64,000 nt of DNA from Alphaproteobacteria bacterium (GTDB lineage: Bacteria > Myxococcota_A > UBA796 > GCA-2862545). Position numbers and translations under genes: made by a program. This document shows, one piece after another, positions 8,442 through 16,763 of the stretch. A model generated the notes under the pieces. It did not search any database. It was given only the letters and a program-made list of their open reading frames with translations, and was not told the origin of the DNA. The first letter of the stretch is position 1; the number at the start of each line of letters is the position of its first letter. The stretch is taken from assembly GCA_020632915.1 (NCBI GenBank), contig JACKEP010000006.1, positions 170,001 through 234,000 of the forward strand, read 5' to 3'.

Positions 8442-10595
8442 ATGACCGACGCGCCGACCACCCTCGTCGACCTGCTCCGCCTCCAGGCGGCCACCCGTGG
8501 CGACCGCGCTGCGCTCACGTTCCTGCGCGACGGCGACGCCAGCGCGGTCACGTGGACCTTTGCCGAGCTCGACCGGCGGGCGCGTGCCATCGCCACGGCC
8601 CTCCAGGCGCGGGTGCCCGCCGGCGAGCGGGTGATGCTGCTGCACCCCCAGGGGCTGGAGTACGTCGCGGCCCTGTTCGGGTGCATGTACGCCGGGGTGC
8701 TCGCCGTGCCCCTGCAGCCGCCCGGCCGCCACCGTGCCCGCCAGGCGCTGCCCAAGCTCGAGGCCATCGCGGCCGACGGCGGGCTCACGCTGGCGTGCAC
8801 GATCGGCGACATGGTCGACGAGATGACCGAGGTCGTGGCCCACAGCCCCGGGCTGGCCGACGTCCCCTGGCTCGCCACCGACGCCGTCGACGACGGCCAG
8901 GCCGACGCCTGGCAGCCCCCCGACGCCGACGGCGCCACGCTCGCCTACCTGCAGTACACCTCGGGCAGCACGTCCACGCCCAAGGGCGTCATGGTCAGCC
9001 ACGCCAACCTGCTCTACAACCTCGCCACGTTCGACGAGGCCTACGGCCACGACGACGACAGCGTGATGGTGTCGTGGCTGCCCACGTTCCACGACCTCGG
9101 GCTCGTCTACGGCGTGTTCATGCCCGTCTACAAGGGCTTCCGGGGCGTGCTCCTCGACCCGGTGGACTTCCTGCGCCGCCCGCTGCGCTGGGTGGAGGCC
9201 ATCCACCGCTTCCGCGGCACCCACTCGCCGTCCCCGAACTTCGCGTTCGACCTCGTGGCGGCCAAGGCCACGCCCGACGACGTCGCCCGCCTCGACCTGT
9301 CGTGCTGGAAGGTGGCGCTCAACGGTGCGGAGCCCATCCGCTACGAGACCGAGGCCCACTTCGTCGAGGTCTTCGGGCCGTGCGGCGTCACCTGGCGCAC
9401 GATCAGCCACGCCTACGGCATGTCCGAGGCCACCGCCGTCATCGCCAAGGAGCCCGTGGGCACCGACCCGATCTGGCTCGACGTCGACGGCGCGGCCCTG
9501 GAGGCCCACGAGGTGGTGCCGGTGGCCGCCGACGCCCCCGGCGCGCGACGCGTGGCCGGCTGCGGCGAGACCTGCATGGACACCACCGTGGTCGTCGCCG
9601 ACCCCGACACGCTCGCGAGCTGCCCGGCCCACCGTGTCGGGGAGTTGTGGGTCGGCGGGCCCACGCGCGCCGAGGGCTACTGGAACCAGCCCGACGCCAC
9701 GCGCGAGGGCTTCCTGGCCACGACGTCCGACACCGGCGTCGGACCGTTCCTGCGCACCGGCGACCTCGGCTTCGTGTGGCAGGGCCAGGTCTACGTCACC
9801 GGGCGCCTCAAGGACCTCATCATCATCCGGGGCGAGAACCACTACCCGCAGGACGTGGAGTGGAGCGTGCAGAACGCCCACCCCGCCATCCGTCCGAGCT
9901 GCGTCGCCGCGTTCAGCATCGACCACCACGGCACCGAGGCGCTCGGCGTCGTCGCCGAGGTCTACCCCGAGCGCCTCGGCGCCCCCGGGGAGGTCGACGA
10001 CGTCTTCGCCGCCGTGCGCGAGGCCGCCGCCGAGCACGGCCTGCAGGCCCGCCGCATCGTGTTCATCGCCCCGCGGTCGATCTTCAAGACCAGCAGCGGC
10101 AAGATCATGCGCCGCAAGACGGCCGCCGCGCTCGCCGACGGCAGCCTCGACGTGGTCGCGGCCTGGGAGGCGCAGGCGGAGGCCGAGGGCGCGTCGGTCG
10201 ACGCAGCCGGTCTGCCCGAGCGTCTCGCGGCCCTGCCCGACGCCGACCGCCACGACGCGCTGGTGCACCACATCCTGTCCCGCGCCGCGGCGATGCTGGG
10301 CTTCGACGACCCGTCGGTGCTCGACGCCGACGCCCCCCTGCGCGAGCTCGGCTTCGACTCCGTCCAGGCTGTCGACCTCGCCGAGCAGCTCGGCCACGAC
10401 CTCGGCAAGGAGCTCGGCGCCACCGTGCTCTTCGAGTTCCCGTCCGCGGGAGAGCTGGCCAGTCACCTGCTCGACGTCGCGCCCGTGCCTGCCGCCACCG
10501 CACCGGCTGCGGTCGCTGCGCCCGACGGAGCCCTCGACGACCTCGACGCCGACGCGCTCGCTGCGCTCCTCGAGGCCGAGCTGGGCGACCTCTGA
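8442..10595 (+). CDS. fatty-acyl-AMP ligase fused to acyl carrier domain
   Basis: The 717-residue product activates a fatty acid as acyl-AMP and probably loads it on its own carrier domain. The adenylation domain (about 1-570) has YTSGSTSTPKGVMVSHANLL, SWLPTFHDLGL, SPSPNFAFDL and GRLKDLIIIRGENHYPQD. The last two and the tandem HYPQD pattern are typical of FadD32/FAAL ligases, which pass acyl groups to carrier proteins and not to CoA. The C-terminal domain (about 590-690) is a carrier domain with LGFDSVQ, where Ser640 is the likely phosphopantetheine site. An Ala/Pro-rich tail follows. No polyketide or peptide synthetase gene is nearby; the only partner is the MBOAT gene 10 bases upstream, which is unusual for a FAAL. 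A convergent lipoprotein gene ends 7 bases after the stop. Confidence 0.9.
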   Translation: MTDAPTTLVDLLRLQAATRGDRAALTFLRDGDASAVTWTFAELDRRARAIATALQARVPAGERVMLLHPQGLEYVAALFGCMYAGVLAVPLQPPGRHRARQALPKLEAIAADGGLTLACTIGDMVDEMTEVVAHSPGLADVPWLATDAVDDGQADAWQPPDADGATLAYLQYTSGSTSTPKGVMVSHANLLYNLATFDEAYGHDDDSVMVSWLPTFHDLGLVYGVFMPVYKGFRGVLLDPVDFLRRPLRWVEAIHRFRGTHSPSPNFAFDLVAAKATPDDVARLDLSCWKVALNGAEPIRYETEAHFVEVFGPCGVTWRTISHAYGMSEATAVIAKEPVGTDPIWLDVDGAALEAHEVVPVAADAPGARRVAGCGETCMDTTVVVADPDTLASCPAHRVGELWVGGPTRAEGYWNQPDATREGFLATTSDTGVGPFLRTGDLGFVWQGQVYVTGRLKDLIIIRGENHYPQDVEWSVQNAHPAIRPSCVAAFSIDHHGTEALGVVAEVYPERLGAPGEVDDVFAAVREAAAEHGLQARRIVFIAPRSIFKTSSGKIMRRKTAAALADGSLDVVAAWEAQAEAEGASVDAAGLPERLAALPDADRHDALVHHILSRAAAMLGFDDPSVLDADAPLRELGFDSVQAVDLAEQLGHDLGKELGATVLFEFPSAGELASHLLDVAPVPAATAPAAVAAPDGALDDLDADALAALLEAELGDL

Positions 10596-10602
10596 CGGGG
10601 GC

Positions 10603-11091
10603 TCACCACCCGTCGGAGACGACCTGCAGGTCGGCACCGGCGGCCTGACGCGCCACGCCCTTCGGGCAGCCGTCCTCGATCACGTGGAACGCGAACGCGT
10701 CGAACGTGCCCGTCTCCGGGACGCGCCACGTGCCGGACAACGCGGCGGGCGCCGCCATCGGTCGGGCGCCGTCGACGGCACCGAACGGCGCCCAGCCCAC
10801 CACGCCCTCGGCGGGTGTGTCGGTGCCGTCTTCGAGCGCGTCCGGGGAGCGCACGTAGACGGCGGCGAGCTCGACCACGCCGGCGTCCTCGGTGAGGACG
10901 GCGTGGCGGTCCCACGTCATCGTCACGCACGCCTCGACCTCGTTCCACACGGCGAGGCCGAGCGTGCCGTCCATGACGGTGTCGTCGGGGACGTCGCCCA
11001 CGGTGGCGAGAAGCACCGCGGGTGCGTCGGTGGAGAGCGGATCGCAGGCGCCGGCCAGCACGCCGACGGCCAGCAGGGGCAACAGTCGCAT
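10603..11091 (-). CDS. putative lipoprotein, unknown function
   Basis: The 162-residue product begins with a lipoprotein signal peptide ending in LAGAC, so it is probably anchored in the outer membrane. No known domain is recognised in the mature part, which is mildly acidic and reads like a small beta-rich domain; it has two further Cys residues (in EACVTM and EDGCPKG) that could pair. I chose the ATG at 11091, which has GAGG five bases upstream; a GTG two codons earlier (11097) is possible. It ends 7 bases from the convergent ligase gene. Nothing in the sequence links it to a pathway. Confidence 0.75.
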   Translation of the reverse strand: MRLLPLLAVGVLAGACDPLSTDAPAVLLATVGDVPDDTVMDGTLGLAVWNEVEACVTMTWDRHAVLTEDAGVVELAAVYVRSPDALEDGTDTPAEGVVGWAPFGAVDGARPMAAPAALSGTWRVPETGTFDAFAFHVIEDGCPKGVARQAAGADLQVVSDGW

Positions 11092-11160
11092 GCGCACCTC
11101 GGTCGGACGTCAACATCGCGCGCAGGGCGCTCGCCCGCAAGCGACGTCACCGCACCGTCG

Positions 11161-11517
11161 TCAGCCGCCGGTGCCCCGGAACTTGTCTTCCTCTTCCGCG
11201 AACAGGAAGTTGAACGTGGTCAGGCTTCCGTAGCAGCGCGTGATGTAGCCCTGCAGCTCGGCCTTGTCGGTGGCGTCGAGGCGGTCGTGGTTGTTGACCT
11301 TCTGCTCGAGCACCCGCAGCTTCTCGCGGATCCCGGTGATCTTCTTGAACAGCTGCTCGACCGGGACGGCCTTGGCCTCCCGGCCCTGGTCGTCCTCGAA
11401 CAGCACGCGGCCGCCGATCATGCGCCGGGACAGCGGCACGTCGTCGCCGCCGTCGCGGGCATCGAGCGCCTGGGACACCGCCTCGTGGATCAGCTCGTAC
11501 AGGGTGGACTCGTCCAT
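11161..11517 (-). CDS. conserved-looking small coiled-coil protein, unknown function
   Basis: The 118-residue product is charged, has no signal peptide or membrane helix, and is probably cytoplasmic. The middle (EQLFKKITGIREKLRVLEQK) looks like an amphipathic coiled coil; the end (YGSLTTFNFLFAEEEDKFRG) is aromatic and acidic. I do not recognise the family. The ATG at 11517 is preceded by GGAGGG at good spacing; the frame stays open further upstream, but that part overlaps the next gene and has shadow-like composition. It follows the lipoprotein gene at 11552-12241 by 34 bases and is probably co-transcribed, though a TACCCT element in the gap could be a promoter of its own. Confidence 0.7.
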   Translation of the reverse strand: MDESTLYELIHEAVSQALDARDGGDDVPLSRRMIGGRVLFEDDQGREAKAVPVEQLFKKITGIREKLRVLEQKVNNHDRLDATDKAELQGYITRCYGSLTTFNFLFAEEEDKFRGTGG

Positions 11518-11551
11518 CACGCCCTCCGATGACGGGCGGAGGGTAGCCGAT

Positions 11552-12241
11552 TCACGCGCCGGACGGCGATCCGTCGTCGTCACCGTCCGGGGACGCGGCC
11601 AGGGCACGCACGCGGCGGGCAATCTCGGGGTCGCCGTCGTGCCGCAGCGCCAGCTGGGTGAGGAGCTCGAGCATGGCCTGCTCGCGGATCGACCGGGCCT
11701 GCTCGGTGGCGCGCTGGGTGCGCTGGTAGAGCAGCGCGGTCGCGGTGGCGAGGCCAATGCCCAGCAGCACCAGCACGCCGTTGATCACGCTGCTGCCGAT
11801 CGTCGAGGTGACCCAGCCGATGTAGCCGACCCATCCCTGGCCACGCTTGCGCTCGGCGATCTCGGCCAGCGCGCGATCGGTGCCCTTGGTGACACCGTAG
11901 GCCAGCGCCTCGGCGATCGCGGCGACGCCCGCGTCGGGGCCGTCTCCCGAGGGATCGCGCTGCACCTCGTCGATCGCGTCGAGCATGCCGCCGACGAGCG
12001 CGTGGGTGGTCTGGCGCATGCCCGCGTGCAGGTCGTCGTCGCCGAGCACCACGGCCAGGTCCTTGCGGACGTCCTCGCTCGCCATGGCTTCCAGGCCGCC
12101 GTCGACGATGCCGGCAGCGGCGGGTGCGGACGCCGACGCCGCCACCTTGCGCGTCGAGGCGACGCAGCCGAGGGTGAGGAGGAGGCTGGTGGCGACGACG
12201 GCGAGACCGACGGCGGTGGGCGGACGGAGCACGGCGCGCAT
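11552..12241 (-). CDS. putative lipoprotein with internal membrane helix
   Basis: The 229-residue product has a lipoprotein-type signal ending in LLTLGC. The middle is an alpha-helical Ala/Asp-rich region with a conserved-looking repeat of acidic and hydrophobic residues. A clear membrane helix follows at about 150-172 (SVINGVLVLLGIGLATATALL). The C-terminal stretch (QRTQRATEQARSIREQAMLE) looks like a coiled coil. A lipid anchor at one end and a transmembrane helix near the other is an odd layout that could tie two parts of the envelope together, or the lipobox could be fortuitous. No known family is recognised. It lies 34 bases upstream of the coiled-coil gene at 11161-11517. Confidence 0.65.
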   Translation of the reverse strand: MRAVLRPPTAVGLAVVATSLLLTLGCVASTRKVAASASAPAAAGIVDGGLEAMASEDVRKDLAVVLGDDDLHAGMRQTTHALVGGMLDAIDEVQRDPSGDGPDAGVAAIAEALAYGVTKGTDRALAEIAERKRGQGWVGYIGWVTSTIGSSVINGVLVLLGIGLATATALLYQRTQRATEQARSIREQAMLELLTQLALRHDGDPEIARRVRALAASPDGDDDGSPSGA

Positions 12242-12333
12242 GGGATCCCCGGGGACGCAGACACCTCGGGCGTATCGAGGTGGCGTCCACGCGGGTGTCC
12301 GAACCCGTCAGCGCCGCAGCAGGCGGGCGGGGA

Positions 12334-15300
12334 TCAGTGGCTGGTGGGGTCCGCCGGATCGGTGCCGGCGGCGAGCTCGTCGCCGTCGTACACGCCGTCC
12401 AGATCGCGATCGAGGGCCATGCGCACGCCCGAGCCTGGCGGCACGCAGGTGAACGTGGCGGGCACGCCGTAGCGCAGCACGTACCACCGCACCTGCAGCG
12501 GCGAGATCGGCGGGATGCTCGCGCTGTCGGAGGTCAGCATCCCCGACGCCGGGTCGAACAGGAAGCCCACCTGGCGACCACCGCGCGGCACGCGGACCAC
12601 CAGATCGCACATCGTGGTGGTGCCGCCGAGCACGGCAGACGTGAACGGCGCGCCCGCGGCCGTGAGCAGGGTGACGACGCGGTTGCCGACGGCGGAGAGG
12701 TTGTCGGGGCGGACGGTGACCTGCTGGCCGACCGCTGGCGCCAGGTCGCTGTCGAAGGCGAGCAGGAACTGCTCCATGTCGAGGCGCTCGGTGTCGTTGT
12801 TGAAGCCGACGCCGCCACCCCCGTTGAACACCGTCGCCATCAGGAACCGGTGGACCGTGTCGATCGACCCGTCGTGGGACATGCCCGTGCCGCGGATCTG
12901 GTCGCCGGTGTGGCCGTTGTTGCCGCCCACCACGAAGCCGGTGTCCGGAGAGCCGAACATGCCGACCTTGGTGTAGAGGTTGCGCAGGTGGGGCACCTTG
13001 AGGATCTGGGCCTCGTTCTCGAAGCTCGACGACGTGCCCGTGCCGTAGAAGCCCTGGCTCGCGTCGAGGCGGTGACAGCCCTCGCACGTGAAGCCCAGGC
13101 CGTTGCCCGACGCGAGGCCGTCCATGCGCCGTGGGCCCAGGTACAGGTCGTGGCCCCGCTGCTGGGCGAGCGTCAGGCTGTTGTCGAGCGCCCGCACCGG
13201 GTTGGGCGGGTAGCTCAGCTGCAGCGCGAACGCCGTGAGCGCGTCGATGTCGGAGGCCACCTCCGGGTCGCCGACGGGCCGGTCGTCGCCGACGAGCCCG
13301 CCGAACGCGACCACGAAGTTGCGGAACGACAGCGTCTCGTCGGTGGCGTTGGTGCCGTAGAAGCCGACCGAGCGGTCGCCGCGCCAGTGCATCGCGCCGC
13401 TGGTCGACAGGCCGCGCAGGCTCTGGGTGGTCATCGGCCCCTTCATCGGGTGCACGGTGCGGGTGGTGCCGTCGCCGTTGAGCCCGCCGAAGCCGAACCC
13501 GAACACCTCCAGCAGGATCGTGGCCGGGTTGGTGGTCACGTTGCCGTCGGGGTCGCCGAGGTCCCACGCGAGCTGGTCGTCGTCGCCGAAGATGTGGCAG
13601 CTCGCGCAGGACGCCTCGCCGTTGCTCGACGTGCGGTGGGCGTCGTAGAGCACGGGGCGGCCGTCGACCACGCTGGCGGGCTCCGGAGAGTACAGCGTGC
13701 GGTGGTCGACCTCGGCGCCGGTGGTGGTGTCGACGACCGACACGCCGTCGTCGAAGCGGGTGTAGACGAACAGGCGGCCGTGGGCCTCGTCGAGGGCGAG
13801 ACCGCCCGGGCCGCCGCCGGTCACCGGGATGTAGCCGGGCGCGTCGGCGAGCGGATCGAGCGTGCCGGCCTCGAGGTCGGCCGTCGGCAGCACGCCGACG
13901 AGGCCCGAGCCGTAGGCCGCCACGTAGACGGTGGTGCCGTCGGACGACACCACCATCTGCAGGGGCGTGGCGAGGCTCGCGTCCTTGATGCCCGGTGGCG
14001 CAGGGCGCAGGGCGTAGTCGATGTGGGTGTTGAGCGCGCGCGGCTGCACGCTGCCCGTGGTGGGGTCGATCACGGTGATGCGGCTGCGGGCGAGGTCGCC
14101 CTGCACGGTGCTGCCGCCCGCGACGCCCGGCCCCTCGAAGCGGGTGAGGTTGCCGGCCTCGGTGTTCGACGCGTACACGCGGCCGGTGACGGGGTTCACG
14201 GCGAGGCCGAAGATCGTGGTGCCGACGTGGGCGATCTCGTCGGTGACCGCGAGGCTCGTCGTGTCGATGCGGAACACGTCGAGGTCTGGCAGGTTGAACC
14301 GGACGCCGTTGCTCCAGTTGCGGGCCAGCGTGTCGCGCCACTGTCCGGTGGCGATGTCCTGCTGGACGATGAGCCCGGTCTCGGGGGCGGGGGCACCCTC
14401 GTGGTTGGTGGACGGGCCGGGCAGGCCGCCGGGGAGCCGGCCGTTGGACAGGCCGCCGGGGGAGGTGATGCCGTCGCCATTGCACGTGCTCGTGCCGAAG
14501 CCGTTGCACACCATGCCCTCGGGCACCACCGCCGTGCGGTTCCCCGACTGGAAGATGGCGGCGTAGACGGCGCTGCCGTCCGGCGTCGCGGTGAGCGCGC
14601 GCGGCGTGTCGCCGAAGAGGGTGACGATGCGCTCGGGCACGCCGCCGAGGCCGCCGCCCGTGTCGTCGGCGTCGAACACCCAGACGTCGGCGCGATCGAC
14701 GCCGGCCGTGGTCAGCTGGGGATCGCCGGCACCGGGCACACCGTTGAGGCTCGGGTGGCTGCGCTGCTGCCCGCGGTGCGCCGTGGTGACGAAGGCGCGA
14801 CCTCCGGCGAACACCAGATCGCGGGGCTCGTCGCCCACGAGCAGGGTGCGCGTGACCGCGCCCCGGTCCACGTCGACCACGGACACGCTGTCGGACAGGT
14901 GGTTGACCACCCACGCCTCGCCGTCGGTGTGGAACGCGACGGCCACGGGTCGCTGGCCCACCTCGATGCTGCGCACGTGGGTGAGTGTCCCGCCGGCGCC
15001 CACGTCGAACACCTCCAGCCGATCGTCGGGGATGTTGGTGACCAGCAGGCGGCTGCCGTCCGTCGACACCGCCACGGGGCGCACCGGACCGGCCTCGAAC
15101 AGCACGTAGGTCGGCGCGCCCGGCGGAGGGGCGAGCGAGGATCGGGTCTCGTCCGCCGCCGGCAGGTTCGTGTCGCTCGCGACGAGGCCCGGGACGTCGA
15201 GGTCTGCGCCCGGGGTGCCGTCCGGCGACACCGCGGGCCGTCCGTCGCAGCCGACGAGCGGGAGGAGGGCGAGGAGGGACAGGACGGTGCGCTGGGCCAT
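12334..15300 (-). CDS. beta-propeller/di-haem cytochrome c peroxidase-like lipoprotein
   Basis: The 988-residue product has a lipoprotein signal ending in LLPLVGC. Residues about 50-560 contain repeats of the YVTN/YncE propeller type, for example DGSRLLVTNIPDDRLEVFDV and similar DG-x-x-[VL]-Y-V units. Two CXXCH haem-binding motifs follow: ASCASCHIFG (His569) and FTCEGCHRLD (His743). The surrounding part resembles the MauG/cytochrome c peroxidase superfamily. The C-terminus holds a calcium-binding-like DRDLDGVYDGDELAAGTDP segment of thrombospondin type 3 type. It is therefore probably an outer-membrane redox lipoprotein. The ATG at 15300 has a GGGAG site upstream. The substrate is unknown; peroxide or a methanobactin-type modification reaction are possible but not shown. 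Confidence 0.82.
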   Translation of the reverse strand: MAQRTVLSLLALLPLVGCDGRPAVSPDGTPGADLDVPGLVASDTNLPAADETRSSLAPPPGAPTYVLFEAGPVRPVAVSTDGSRLLVTNIPDDRLEVFDVGAGGTLTHVRSIEVGQRPVAVAFHTDGEAWVVNHLSDSVSVVDVDRGAVTRTLLVGDEPRDLVFAGGRAFVTTAHRGQQRSHPSLNGVPGAGDPQLTTAGVDRADVWVFDADDTGGGLGGVPERIVTLFGDTPRALTATPDGSAVYAAIFQSGNRTAVVPEGMVCNGFGTSTCNGDGITSPGGLSNGRLPGGLPGPSTNHEGAPAPETGLIVQQDIATGQWRDTLARNWSNGVRFNLPDLDVFRIDTTSLAVTDEIAHVGTTIFGLAVNPVTGRVYASNTEAGNLTRFEGPGVAGGSTVQGDLARSRITVIDPTTGSVQPRALNTHIDYALRPAPPGIKDASLATPLQMVVSSDGTTVYVAAYGSGLVGVLPTADLEAGTLDPLADAPGYIPVTGGGPGGLALDEAHGRLFVYTRFDDGVSVVDTTTGAEVDHRTLYSPEPASVVDGRPVLYDAHRTSSNGEASCASCHIFGDDDQLAWDLGDPDGNVTTNPATILLEVFGFGFGGLNGDGTTRTVHPMKGPMTTQSLRGLSTSGAMHWRGDRSVGFYGTNATDETLSFRNFVVAFGGLVGDDRPVGDPEVASDIDALTAFALQLSYPPNPVRALDNSLTLAQQRGHDLYLGPRRMDGLASGNGLGFTCEGCHRLDASQGFYGTGTSSSFENEAQILKVPHLRNLYTKVGMFGSPDTGFVVGGNNGHTGDQIRGTGMSHDGSIDTVHRFLMATVFNGGGGVGFNNDTERLDMEQFLLAFDSDLAPAVGQQVTVRPDNLSAVGNRVVTLLTAAGAPFTSAVLGGTTTMCDLVVRVPRGGRQVGFLFDPASGMLTSDSASIPPISPLQVRWYVLRYGVPATFTCVPPGSGVRMALDRDLDGVYDGDELAAGTDPADPTSH

Positions 15301-15415
15301 GGGGACTCCCGAGGTCGGGGGAGCATGCCACGGGCTGACGGCGTCCGCGCGTGTCACGTCGGACAAGGCGAGGGCGGTGGGCCGCGGACGTCGCCACGAC
15401 GTGGAGACCGAGGAC

Positions 15416-16504
15416 CTACCGCCGGGATCGCCCGGTGCGGCGCCGAGCCTGCAGGCAGTGGGCGCCGTCGATCTCGAAGTCGGCGCACGCCCGGGGGCGC
15501 AGCGCATAGACCACACAGGTGTAGGGCGTGCCAGCGGCGAGGGCGACGCAGCGGCCGGCGGGGCGGGGCACGTGCCAACCGTGCTCGTCCCGCCGGACGA
15601 GGTCGGGGCGCGCGCCGAGGATCGGCTCGTCCGGCTCGACCCCGACGAGGTGGAACCCCTCGTGGCAGCACGCGCCGCAGTCGCGGCAGTCGGCAGCGGT
15701 GTGCGCGGCCTCCCAGCGCAGGCACGCAGGCCACGCCGGATCCACCTGGGCGTCGTCGACGGCGACGCAGTCGGCGCCGTCACGCCACGCGCAGGTCCCG
15801 CACGTCTGCGCCTGCGGACCGCGGGCCAGCCCCACCGGGGTGCGCGCGCGCGTGCGGGCCCAGAGGCTGTCGGCGGCCGCGAACGGGCGGACCGCGTCGG
15901 CGATGTCGGCGGTGGCCCGCAGCGCGGCATGCAAGGGCGCCGCAAGGGGACCCCTGAGCGCCTCGGGCCAGGCGGCGACCGCCAACGCCGTCGCCGGGTC
16001 GGTGGCGTCGGCGAGCGGGTCGGCCGGCAGCGCCTCCCAGTACGGGCGCCAGTCGGTCGTCACGGCCAGCAGCTCCCGCAGCCCGTACAGGTCGAGCAGG
16101 GCTGCCTGCAGGCGATGGCAGGCGTGCTCCTGCACGGCCGACCCGTCGTCGTCGGTGTTGTCGAGGCCCCAGTCCACGCGCTTTCGGTTGGCCGGCCCCT
16201 GGACCAGCGCGTGGCAGAGCTCGTGGAGGATGAGCTGCGCGAGGCTGTCGTCGGGGTCGTACTGCTCCGGTGGGCACACGGTCAGCGTCGTGCGCCCGTC
16301 CCACGAGGCGTACACGTTGTCAGAGATCGTGATGTTCCAACCTGTTCGGGTGAGGGCTGCGTGCCACACCTCGTCCAGTGCATCTCTGTAAATACCGTTG
16401 GAAGCTCGGTTCAAGGGGTCACCTGTTCGACGGATGGTCGTCACACGCTCGTCAGGATCCGTTGTCAGCCGCGGGAAAGGGTGGCCGAATCGTGAATCGA
16501 GCAT
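15416..16504 (-). CDS. HExxH metalloprotease-like protein with YkgJ-type Cys cluster
   Basis: The 362-residue product joins two parts. The N-terminal part has a zinc motif HELCHALV (His94, Glu95, His98) in a SprT/neutral-protease-like setting. The C-terminal part is Cys-rich and holds CRDCGACC (273-280) plus GRCVAL and YTCVVYALRPRACADFE, the pattern of the YkgJ/CxxCxxCC family thought to bind zinc or iron. A second Cys group (TCGTCAW...C...C) lies between them. There is no signal peptide. The ATG at 16504 is uncertain: a -10-like TACAAT abuts it, and a GTG at 16444 is an alternative. The first 150 bases are less GC-rich than the rest of the window. I do not know the substrate. Confidence 0.7.
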   Translation of the reverse strand: MLDSRFGHPFPRLTTDPDERVTTIRRTGDPLNRASNGIYRDALDEVWHAALTRTGWNITISDNVYASWDGRTTLTVCPPEQYDPDDSLAQLILHELCHALVQGPANRKRVDWGLDNTDDDGSAVQEHACHRLQAALLDLYGLRELLAVTTDWRPYWEALPADPLADATDPATALAVAAWPEALRGPLAAPLHAALRATADIADAVRPFAAADSLWARTRARTPVGLARGPQAQTCGTCAWRDGADCVAVDDAQVDPAWPACLRWEAAHTAADCRDCGACCHEGFHLVGVEPDEPILGARPDLVRRDEHGWHVPRPAGRCVALAAGTPYTCVVYALRPRACADFEIDGAHCLQARRRTGRSRR

Positions 16505-16763
16505 ATTGTAGAAGTGTCCGGCGGATCCCCCCCCCGCGCCGGGCACCAGCCGGCCCCGGTGGGGCAGAGCTGCTGGGACGCCGTGTCCCGGCATGCGCCA
16601 CCACGATGGGACGAGCGCGCCGAAGACACATGCGGCCGCTTCGCCGGGGTCGGCTCCCCCTCCCTCCCTCCGTTTCGCCTTTCGGGTACGCTCGTGGTGA
16701 AAGGGATAGGTCGCGGCGCGACGCGCCCAGATACCCGGGGACGTCGAGGACGGTCGAGGACGG
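16505..16763. promoter_or_regulatory. divergent intergenic region
   Basis: This is the widest gap between divergent genes in the window, between the metalloprotease-like gene and the kinase gene. It must hold promoters for both. A -10-like TACAAT lies on the minus strand at 16505-16510, touching the proposed ATG. On the plus strand TACGCT at 16687-16692 resembles the element seen before several other genes. A run of nine C at 16527-16535 and C/T-rich tracts around 16660-16675 are also present. No -35 consensus is clear for either. Confidence 0.35.
16687..16692 (+). promoter_or_regulatory. TACGCT -10-like element before kinase gene
   Basis: TACGCT lies 72 bases before the kinase start and matches TAnnnT elements found before other transcription units here. 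No convincing -35 box is seen, so this is a weak call. Confidence 0.3.

Noticed and set aside
4901..8938. Reverse frame across the SGNH, UbiB and MBOAT genes (1345 codons)
   Set aside because: No conserved motifs; UbiB is real in another reverse frame.
12280..15957. Long open frame opposite the haem lipoprotein gene (1225 codons)
   Set aside because: Low-complexity His/Arg/Val/Ala composition, no start site or motif, fully antisense to a clear gene. It is a GC-driven shadow.
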